Positions 1 through 5,462 of a DNA stretch of 5,604 nt are shown here, one piece after another. This stretch comes from Desulfobacteraceae bacterium (lineage in GTDB: Bacteria; Desulfobacterota; Desulfobacteria; Desulfobacterales; UBA11574), in contig PKTV01000187.1 of the NCBI GenBank assembly GCA_002868985.1, positions 1 to 5,604 on the forward strand, written 5' to 3'. The position numbers were made by a program, and so were the translations under genes. The notes under the pieces are model-generated. The model searched no databases and was not told where the DNA came from. It worked only from the letters and a program-made list of their open reading frames with translations. How positions within the stretch are numbered: the first letter of the stretch is position 1; every line of letters begins with the position of its first letter.

Positions 1-812
1 TCAATCATTGAAAAAACTTGTCCCTGTGCGCCTTCAGCCACTTTTTTGTCAAGATAAATGAGTGCGTCAAGGGTTCCCTGGGCATAGATATCTCGACCGT
101 TGACATTGTGTGTAAATTCGAATCGGACCGTTTTGTCTTCTGAATCAAGGCTGTAAGTGTGCCAACCATGGCCTTCAAGGTATCTTTCGGGGATACCCCA
201 GACGGTTTTCTGTATGTCGGGGTCACGTTCTTTTGTAATATCATTTTCAGTAAACGCCAATCCCAGGCTGGTAAAATACCGGACCATCGCCTTTGCAGTT
301 CCACTGGTATCGGCCTTTCCTTTTTGATGACTTTCCTTGATCTCAAGGGAATATCCTTTGAAAAGATCGGGAAAAGTGTCGGCTGCATATTCCATCATGG
401 CTTGAAAACCAACAATTTGCTTGGCCATATTTGGTGCAATGACCCCAGAGGTTGAGGATGATCGGACCGTCTCCTCAAGGCCCTGACGATCTCCGCCCGT
501 TGTGCCCATGACAAAGGGAAGTCCATGCCGACAATAAAATTCAGCATTACTGTTGACTGCCGAAGGGTGGGTATAGTCCACGCTCAAAAACAGACCTTCT
601 TTATCCTTTATGGCTAAAATAGACTGGTCCCGGTCTTGGGGCTGAATCAGATCGAAGGACACCGAATCGATGATCGATTCGGTGTCGGTGATCTCCGGTC
701 CGGTCAGCGATTGTGTAATCAATTCAAACCGGTTGTCTTCAAGGGCGTGTTTAACAACATTGGCGGCCATATTTCCGGGCAATCCGTTTACCATGAGTTT
801 TATACGGTTCAT
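1..812 (-). CDS. dapB: 4-hydroxy-tetrahydrodipicolinate reductase, plant-type DapB (3' end cut by window)
   Basis: This cytosolic enzyme performs the NAD(P)H-dependent reduction of 4-hydroxy-tetrahydrodipicolinate to tetrahydrodipicolinate, in the lysine and meso-diaminopimelate pathway. My translation from the ATG at 812-810 gives 270 complete codons and is still open at position 1. By comparison with plant DapB, which ends shortly after a YNMIDVL-like stretch (here VFSMI), only a few residues are missing. The dinucleotide-binding loop is VNGLPGNMA (residues 8-16). GTTGGDR lies at 103-109, and the catalytic segment ESHQKGKADTSGTAK at 160-174. H162 and K166 align with E. coli H159 and K163; the second His is Gln and the usual Pro before SGT is absent, as in the plant type. 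FEFTHNVNGRDIYAQGT (231-247) also matches plant enzymes. AGGAGG at 824-819 lies 6 nt before the ATG, and the start overlaps the upstream stop as ATGA. Residues 43-52 are encoded by a 29-bp palindrome. Confidence 0.93.
   Translation of the reverse strand, partial: MNRIKLMVNGLPGNMAANVVKHALEDNRFELITQSLTGPEITDTESIIDSVSFDLIQPQDRDQSILAIKDKEGLFLSVDYTHPSAVNSNAEFYCRHGLPFVMGTTGGDRQGLEETVRSSSTSGVIAPNMAKQIVGFQAMMEYAADTFPDLFKGYSLEIKESHQKGKADTSGTAKAMVRYFTSLGLAFTENDITKERDPDIQKTVWGIPERYLEGHGWHTYSLDSEDKTVRFEFTHNVNGRDIYAQGTLDALIYLDKKVAEGAQGQVFSMI
658..686. repeat. 29-bp perfect palindrome inside dapB
   Basis: Arm GACACCGAATCGAT (658-671) is followed by one base (672) and its exact reverse complement (673-686). 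In the dapB message this could fold as a 13-bp stem with a 3-nt loop, about 126 nt after the start codon. It encodes residues 43-52, between the cofactor-binding loop and the VDYTHPSAVN segment, a part of the protein that looks variable against plant DapB. Its function is unknown; it could be an mRNA structure, a protein-binding site, or a short inserted palindromic element. Confidence 0.9.
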
Positions 813-2542
813 CTCGTACCTCCTATTTTCTTGACAATCGATGTTAAATTTGGAAATTCTGTATTCCCAAAAGAAGAAAGATTATATTGTAATGAATGTA
901 TAGCATTTGGGATGTATTTTTCAAAGTATGTTTTTTTCTTTATGCGGCTCAGAAAACCAAAGGCCCCCAAAATCTGCAGATTGCGGGTGATGGCGCAGTA
1001 TTGATAGCAGGAAAGAAACTTGTCCGGGTCGCTACGGATAACCGGTGAAAGCGTTTCCACGCCGAATTTCAATAGGTTATTTTGAACAGGCAGGGATAAA
1101 TTGACATAGGGATCGATGAGTAAAGAAGCAAGATCGTACTGAATCGGTCCCAGCCGTCCACCCTGGAAGTCAATAAAATAAAAACGATTGTTTTTTACCA
1201 TGATGTTCGTGGATTGCAGGTCACGATGTATGAATCCATTAATGGAAAATTTTAATGCCTTGTCCGCGAGGGATCTGAATTCATTTTCAAAATCCGGAAA
1301 ACGGATGTCCATTTTCAAATAACCCTTTAAAAAAGCATCGACAAAATAACGGCATTCCTTCTCCATGATGAGGTCCTTGGTATAATGGGCGGTCTGATAG
1401 GTCCAGGCCGGATCAAAATCCTTGCCGCCGTCCATGGAGAGTTTTCCGATGTGCCGTATGAGCAATTTATAGTGTGAGACGACGTTGTCCTGATTTTCAG
1501 TGTTTTTTATAAAAGCTTGGAGGTTAATATCTCCTAAGTCTTCCATGAATACATGGCCGGAAAAGGTATCATAACTATAAATTTTCGGTACGGGTATGCC
1601 TCGGTTGTGAAGGTGAAGGCCGATGGCAACAAAAGCGTCTGTTTCACAGGTTGAATCATCTTGTCTGATGCCGTGATCCGCCATCACAAGGGATTGATTT
1701 CCACGGTTCACGCGGTACCATTTCCTGTCTGATCCATCCCCGTAAAGTTCAGTCCGGACAATGCTGTTGCCCATTATTCCGGGAAAAGCCTGTTTGAAAG
1801 CTTCGGGGGCCATTTTATCGAAAACCGCCAGCCTGTATCTTTCGGGGGTCCCGAGATCTTTCCAGTAGTGGTCTTTTGTAATATACGCAGATATTTTTTT
1901 ATTTTGAGATAGAAGCTTTTCATAACCATCGATAATGCTAAAAAATACATTTTCAGGGATTAACTCAAGCAACTCCGGATTCAGAACCTGTATTCCGGTA
2001 AAGGTGAGTCTTTTATAGTCTTCGAACTCGAATGATTTTGAACCGTTGATGGCGGTATCCGAGGCGTCGGCTTTACAAAAAGGTTCATCAAAATCTTGAA
2101 TAAAACCGTCATTATTTAATGCTACGGTGTTAAACTCCGGGTCGTTGTGCAGAACCAGCGTTACCGGATGACAATGATTTAAGTGAAATTCATAAACGAC
2201 TTTAAAATCTATGTCTGTAACAATGTCACTGTTTATGACCATAAAAGGGGCATTGTCCCAAAAATCGGCTATGTTCTTTATGGCGCCTCCTGTTCCGAGA
2301 ATGTCGGGCTCATGGCGGGTTGTAACCGGAACCGGATATTTTTTTCGGGCCAGATAAGCATCTATCTGTTGATGCAGATGATGCGTGTTGACGACAATTG
2401 CTTTACAGCCGGAATTTATCAGGTTGGAGATAATGATATCCAGGAGTGGACGTTTCGCAATGGTAAACAGCGGTTTGGGTGTGTTTTCAGAATAGGGCCT
2501 GAGTCTCGTACCAAGACCTGCGGCAAGAATGAGTGCCTTCAT
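809..2542 (-). CDS. Fused sugar-1-phosphate nucleotidyltransferase (MurU-like) and anomeric sugar kinase (AmgK-like)
   Basis: This 577-residue protein joins two enzymes that usually act in sequence. Residues 1 to about 240 are a nucleotidyltransferase: LAAGLGTRLRP (7-16) and TPKPL (21-25) form the NTP-binding signature, NSD (104-106) supplies a likely metal-binding Asp106, and WKDLGTPERY (227-236) is the usual end of the fold. Residues about 255-577 are an aminoglycoside-phosphotransferase-fold kinase. GDGSDRKWYRV (268-278) resembles the AmgK phosphate-binding loop, FMEDLGD is at 332-338, HRDLQSTN (439-446) gives catalytic Asp441 and Asn446, and DFQGGRLGPIQYDLASLL (458-475) is the metal-binding segment in its AmgK form. 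In Pseudomonas, separate AmgK (about 340 aa) and MurU (about 220 aa) turn recycled MurNAc into MurNAc-1-phosphate and then UDP-MurNAc, bypassing MurA. The same job here is inferred; another sugar (for example for lipopolysaccharide or capsule) remains possible. ATG 2542 is the only ATG, GTG or TTG in this frame back to an in-frame stop at 2698-2696, but it has no Shine-Dalgarno. Confidence 0.88.
   Translation of the reverse strand: MKALILAAGLGTRLRPYSENTPKPLFTIAKRPLLDIIISNLINSGCKAIVVNTHHLHQQIDAYLARKKYPVPVTTRHEPDILGTGGAIKNIADFWDNAPFMVINSDIVTDIDFKVVYEFHLNHCHPVTLVLHNDPEFNTVALNNDGFIQDFDEPFCKADASDTAINGSKSFEFEDYKRLTFTGIQVLNPELLELIPENVFFSIIDGYEKLLSQNKKISAYITKDHYWKDLGTPERYRLAVFDKMAPEAFKQAFPGIMGNSIVRTELYGDGSDRKWYRVNRGNQSLVMADHGIRQDDSTCETDAFVAIGLHLHNRGIPVPKIYSYDTFSGHVFMEDLGDINLQAFIKNTENQDNVVSHYKLLIRHIGKLSMDGGKDFDPAWTYQTAHYTKDLIMEKECRYFVDAFLKGYLKMDIRFPDFENEFRSLADKALKFSINGFIHRDLQSTNIMVKNNRFYFIDFQGGRLGPIQYDLASLLIDPYVNLSLPVQNNLLKFGVETLSPVIRSDPDKFLSCYQYCAITRNLQILGAFGFLSRIKKKTYFEKYIPNAIHSLQYNLSSFGNTEFPNLTSIVKKIGGTR
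819..824 (-). promoter_or_regulatory. Shine-Dalgarno of dapB inside the fusion gene
   Basis: On the minus strand this reads AGGAGG, six bases before the dapB ATG at 812. It lies within the last codons of the upstream gene, whose TGA (811-809) overlaps the ATG. Such an arrangement normally means dapB is translated from the same message by re-initiation or coupling. It contrasts with the upstream gene, which has no visible Shine-Dalgarno. Confidence 0.9.
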
Positions 2543-2551
2543 TTTTAGATG

Positions 2552-2637
2552 GTAAACAGTTAAAAGTGAATAGTTAATGGTAAATAGAAAAAATAATAAA
2601 TAGAAAACAGTAAATAGTAACGAGTGAATAGTAACGT
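2552..2637. repeat. Degenerate heptanucleotide tandem array, consensus GTRAATA (plus strand)
   Basis: Starting at 2552 the plus strand divides into 7-base units: GTAAACA, GTTAAAA, GTGAATA, GTTAATG, GTAAATA, GAAAAAA. One 9-base irregular unit follows at 2594-2602, then GAAAACA, GTAAATA, GTAACGA, GTGAATA and GTAACGT. That makes about twelve units, eleven of them in strict 7-base register apart from the 9-base interruption. Read on the coding strand the unit is TATTYAC. The array ends 9 bases before the ATG of the fusion gene and so occupies the place where a Shine-Dalgarno and 5' leader would be. No protein-coding role is evident. Confidence 0.85.
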
Positions 2638-2662
2638 AGGTGTTCAGGGGTTCAACGTTCCA

Positions 2663-2704
2663 TTCTCGTCCCGGGACTGCATTTGGGATGCGTATTTACG
2701 AGAA
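2663..2704. repeat. Imperfect hairpin with outer TTCTCGT/ACGAGAA arms
   Basis: TTCTCGT (2663-2669) and ACGAGAA (2698-2704) are exact 7-bp inverted repeats. Between them sits a smaller inverted repeat, GCAT (2679-2682) with ATGC (2688-2691) around a 5-base loop, and a short CCCGGG palindrome (2670-2675). The segment could fold as DNA or RNA, but the unpaired stretches between stems are long. A further small inverted repeat, TCCAA/TTGGA with a 3-base loop, lies at 2729-2741. The segment could be a leftover of a repetitive element; nothing in it identifies a family. Confidence 0.5.
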
Positions 2705-2770
2705 AAGCGTCAGCTTCGTCAGGCGTAATCCAAAACTTGGAGCAAAATTGGCAATTACTTGGGAAAATGA

Positions 2771-2786
2771 GCCTTTTTAACGAGGC
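2771..2786 (-). terminator. Possible weak terminator after plsB
   Basis: On the minus strand, GCCT (2786-2783) pairs with AGGC (2774-2771) around an 8-base loop, followed by TCATTTTCC. It starts about 48 bases after the plsB stop, a plausible place for a terminator. The stem has only four pairs and the T-rich tail is interrupted, so this is a weak candidate and transcription may read through. Confidence 0.22.
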
Positions 2787-2811
2787 CTTAGGGTCTTCTG
2801 CCTTCTTTGTC

Positions 2812-2825
2812 CTTAACCCTTAACC
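2812..2825. repeat. Two perfect copies of CTTAACC beside the plsB stop
   Basis: CTTAACC occurs at 2812-2818 and again directly at 2819-2825 (GGTTAAG twice on the coding strand). The second copy also takes part in small overlapping inverted repeats with the plsB stop region, such as TAACC/GGTTA (arms 2833-2837 and 2821-2825) and CCTGT/ACAGG (2824-2828 and 2837-2841). The period matches the larger heptad array further on, though the unit sequence is different. Confidence 0.7.
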
Positions 2826-2834
2826 TGTGAACGG

Positions 2835-5462
2835 TTACAGGCAATTTAGGTATTTATGAATTCCGTCGGCATAAAATAATATTTTCTCGTTATCATCCGA
2901 TCCCTTTACGCCATTGTAGTTAAAAAACTCTATCCCGTTATTGTAATTGATTATGGAAAGCGCTTCTTTTCGTTCGATTTCCTTCTTTTTGTACATACGA
3001 TTTCCGATGGCTTCAATTTTTTTCAATCGTTCTTTGGCTTTAATGGAGTTTTGAGGATGTTTCATAAAATAGTTTAATACGATCCAGTATGATTCAAAAT
3101 AGGGTTTCAGGAATCTTGAAAAAAGCTGAAGTTTTCTAAAACCGGAAGACGTCAGATTATAAGTGTCAGGCAACTTAGGATGCGGCATTAAAATGGCTTC
3201 GTCAATAAAAGCCTTGAGATTTTTTCGCACAAAAGATTCAGGAGTCATATCGACGTCATATGCGAATTCATATTTAAAGAAATATTGAAGAAAATTGTAG
3301 TCAGCGTGCAGATCAGATGCTGAGAACTGGAAGGCATCTTTAACAAGTATGGTAAGAGCGGCAATGGCTGCCGGAACGAAAAAGGAGATACAGTTGTTTT
3401 TGTAATATTCGAGGTTTGGGCGTTTGTTCACATTGACTTGGAATAACGCGTCGGCGTGCAGCGTGTCCGAGTCTTTGGTAACTTTGTCTATAAATTTTCT
3501 TTGCACATAAGTGTCAAGTACGCGCTCTATGGTATTAACATGGTCCATGAGAAGAGTGTCGGCCAGCTTGGCTTTTTGAGATAAAAGATAGTTCATATAT
3601 GTTTCAACGTGAGACATAAGATGATCAAAAGAAAAACTTTTTTTGGCACAATTCAAAACAGCAGCTGCAACAAGGGCATGGGGCGTTACAACAGAAACAC
3701 TGTTAATAGCGTTGATAACCCTGTGTCCTAAGTTACGGCAGAGAATGTTAAACTCTTTGGTCGGCATATCTTCAATGGGTGTGCCGTATTGAAACAAAAG
3801 ATCTTTAAGAGATATGGGGTCATGGAATTGTATATAGATTCTTCCATACCTTTTATTTAAAAATTTTCTTGCTTTGATCACTTGCATAAAATTCTCGGGC
3901 TGCTTTTCTTTTCCCTCGATTTCGTTAAGGTATGCACTTTCTTCCAGAACCCTGTCGTAACCTATGAAAATCGGCGAAAAGATCAGGTCTTCACAAGCCC
4001 CGTTTTTATATGCGTTGAGAAGAATCGAGAGAAGCCCCAGTTTGGGAAGAATTAATTTGCCGGTTCGGCTTCGGCCGCCTTCGATGAAGAATTCAATATT
4101 AAATCCTTCAGCGAGTAAATTGTAAATATATTCTGCAAAAACCTTTGAATAGAGCACCGCCCCTCTGAATGTCCGCCGAATAAAAAAGGCGCCGCCCCAT
4201 CTGAATATCGGACCCATTGGCCAGAAAGAAAGATTTTTCCCTGCGGCCACGTGTGGGCATGGCATGTTATTATTATACAAAAGATAAGAAAGTATCAGAT
4301 AATCAATGTGACTTTTGTGACAGGGAATGAAAATAACAGGTCCTTTTTGTGACATGTTTTTTACGCGATTCAGGCCATCCTCGTTGATCGTAACCCCATC
4401 AAACAGGGTATTCAGAAACCATGTTAATGTCATGGAAGCCAGTTTAATCATAATGATATTGTAGTTGGCAGCTATCTCATCAAGAAAATCACTTGCTTTT
4501 TTTTGTACCTTCTGAATCGGGATATCTCGAGTTTTTGAATGGTGTTCCATAAAATTTTGGAGTCGTTCTCTTGTGAGGATGTTTTCCTTCATCTCTAATC
4601 TTGATTTTAAAACCGGTCCCGTGATGCTTTGACGATGTCGATTAATTTGAGACAACAGTGTTCGCCTTAATGCGAGAGCCTGATAATCGATATTTCTTTG
4701 TTGATTTTCTTCAAGATTAAGAAAAATTTTGAGGTTGATCGGTTCGGATGTTTCCACAAAAACTTTGCCCGGATTCTTGAAAAGCATGAACAGGCGTCTC
4801 ATTATCCCGGGGTTTTCTTTGTTGCCAAAGAGAAAATCGATAATGCTCGGCATCGATCGATGAGGGTTTTTATCAAAAAACATAAGCTTTGGGACAAGAA
4901 AAATAGGACGATCGATGGCTTGTTGCATTTCGATAAGATATTGGACCGGATCGGTCTTCGCTTTTATAAACCTTCGATGGAAACCTTTCTGTTCAACAAG
5001 CGAAAGGAGAGCCGACCGTCCACTTAGAAGTTCCTTTTTTAAGTATCCCCTTTGATAAGGATCCGGAAGTCCAAAGTTATGGATAAAGTACTTGATGTGC
5101 GAAAATACGATCTTCCAAATGCGTGATATCGGCTGCCAGATTACCACGCGATAGTCGAAACCTATTTGAGGAAATGGAAGACGATCCTGTTTGTAACGCG
5201 TGTAATAAAAAAGATACCTAAAGTAACTTTTGTACTTGGTTACATAGACGACAATACCCTCTTTATGGAGGCGATTTAAGTCAAGGGTCTGTTCTTTGAA
5301 GACTTTTATGCCGGAAAAGAAAAGTTTGAGGATAAAGCTTGATATCGTACCGATATTATCATGGAGCTGGCAAAAATAATGATCATAATCGTCCTGAACT
5401 GTTGGGTCGATCTCTTCCTTTACGTTATAATTTTTCCGTTTTGATTTAATCCATTTTAGCAT
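2835..5462 (-). CDS. plsB: Glycerol-3-phosphate 1-O-acyltransferase
   Basis: PlsB moves a fatty acyl group from acyl-ACP or acyl-CoA to position 1 of sn-glycerol-3-phosphate, giving lysophosphatidate. It is the first committed step of phospholipid synthesis, at the inner face of the cytoplasmic membrane. All four acyltransferase blocks are present in this 875-residue protein. Block I is PCHKSHIDYLILSYLLY (380-396), with catalytic His382 and Asp387 in H-x4-D spacing; block II is GAFFIRRTFRG (424-434); block III is FIEGGRSRTGKL (459-470), with Glu461 and Arg464; block IV is SPIFIGYD (496-503). AAGKNLSFWPMGPIFR (406-421) is also close to E. coli PlsB. The N-terminal part (about 40-130) looks like the usual degenerate acyltransferase-like segment without the HxxxxD motif. 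The protein is longer than E. coli PlsB (about 807 aa), with the extra length spread along it. ATG 5462 is the only plausible start in an upstream-open frame; GGGA (5473-5470) is a weak ribosome-binding site 7 nt before it. Confidence 0.96.
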   Translation of the reverse strand: MLKWIKSKRKNYNVKEEIDPTVQDDYDHYFCQLHDNIGTISSFILKLFFSGIKVFKEQTLDLNRLHKEGIVVYVTKYKSYFRYLFYYTRYKQDRLPFPQIGFDYRVVIWQPISRIWKIVFSHIKYFIHNFGLPDPYQRGYLKKELLSGRSALLSLVEQKGFHRRFIKAKTDPVQYLIEMQQAIDRPIFLVPKLMFFDKNPHRSMPSIIDFLFGNKENPGIMRRLFMLFKNPGKVFVETSEPINLKIFLNLEENQQRNIDYQALALRRTLLSQINRHRQSITGPVLKSRLEMKENILTRERLQNFMEHHSKTRDIPIQKVQKKASDFLDEIAANYNIIMIKLASMTLTWFLNTLFDGVTINEDGLNRVKNMSQKGPVIFIPCHKSHIDYLILSYLLYNNNMPCPHVAAGKNLSFWPMGPIFRWGGAFFIRRTFRGAVLYSKVFAEYIYNLLAEGFNIEFFIEGGRSRTGKLILPKLGLLSILLNAYKNGACEDLIFSPIFIGYDRVLEESAYLNEIEGKEKQPENFMQVIKARKFLNKRYGRIYIQFHDPISLKDLLFQYGTPIEDMPTKEFNILCRNLGHRVINAINSVSVVTPHALVAAAVLNCAKKSFSFDHLMSHVETYMNYLLSQKAKLADTLLMDHVNTIERVLDTYVQRKFIDKVTKDSDTLHADALFQVNVNKRPNLEYYKNNCISFFVPAAIAALTILVKDAFQFSASDLHADYNFLQYFFKYEFAYDVDMTPESFVRKNLKAFIDEAILMPHPKLPDTYNLTSSGFRKLQLFSRFLKPYFESYWIVLNYFMKHPQNSIKAKERLKKIEAIGNRMYKKKEIERKEALSIINYNNGIEFFNYNGVKGSDDNEKILFYADGIHKYLNCL

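Larger units (their letters stand above)
2543..2834. other. Intergenic region between plsB and the fusion gene, rich in short repeats
   Basis: This 292-bp gap holds no convincing gene. From the plsB side it contains a 7-bp direct repeat next to the plsB stop, a weak hairpin (2771-2786), a section with several short inverted repeats (2663-2741), three GTTC words spaced 8 and 7 bases apart (2642, 2650, 2657), and a degenerate heptanucleotide array that ends just before the fusion gene. A promoter for the fusion gene should lie here, but I found no pair of -35 and -10 boxes convincing enough to list. Confidence 0.8.

Noticed and set aside
5..388. Minus-strand open frame of 127 codons
   Set aside because: It overlaps dapB on the same strand in another frame. 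The dapB frame carries the recognisable motifs, so this one is a shadow.
159..455. Plus-strand open frame opposite dapB
   Set aside because: Antisense to conserved DapB sequence, with no recognisable domain and no support as a gene.
636..1004. Plus-strand open frame across the fusion/dapB junction
   Set aside because: Antisense to two well-supported coding regions; its peptide shows no family motif.
809..1780. Aminoglycoside resistance phosphotransferase
   Set aside because: The fold is that of aminoglycoside phosphotransferases, but the GDGSDRKWYRV and DFQ-x5-GP-x2-YDLASLL signatures and the fusion to a nucleotidyltransferase fit the AmgK sugar kinase group instead.
1800..2542. Mannose-1-phosphate guanylyltransferase or glucose-1-phosphate thymidylyltransferase
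   Set aside because: The general signature is shared by these enzymes, but the short domain ending at DLGTPERY and the attached AmgK-like kinase make a MurU-like role more likely. It is kept as an alternative rather than a call.
2183..2548. Plus-strand open frame opposite the nucleotidyltransferase domain
   Set aside because: Antisense shadow of the MurU-like domain.
2552..2637. CRISPR array
   Set aside because: The period is 7 bases with no unique spacers and no cas genes in view; it is a simple degenerate tandem repeat.
2543..2834. Insertion sequence or transposase remnant
   Set aside because: No transposase-like coding, no clear terminal inverted repeats spanning the gap and no target-site duplication that I could see.
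4698..5027. Plus-strand open frame opposite plsB
   Set aside because: Antisense shadow of plsB with a basic, low-complexity composition and no known domain.
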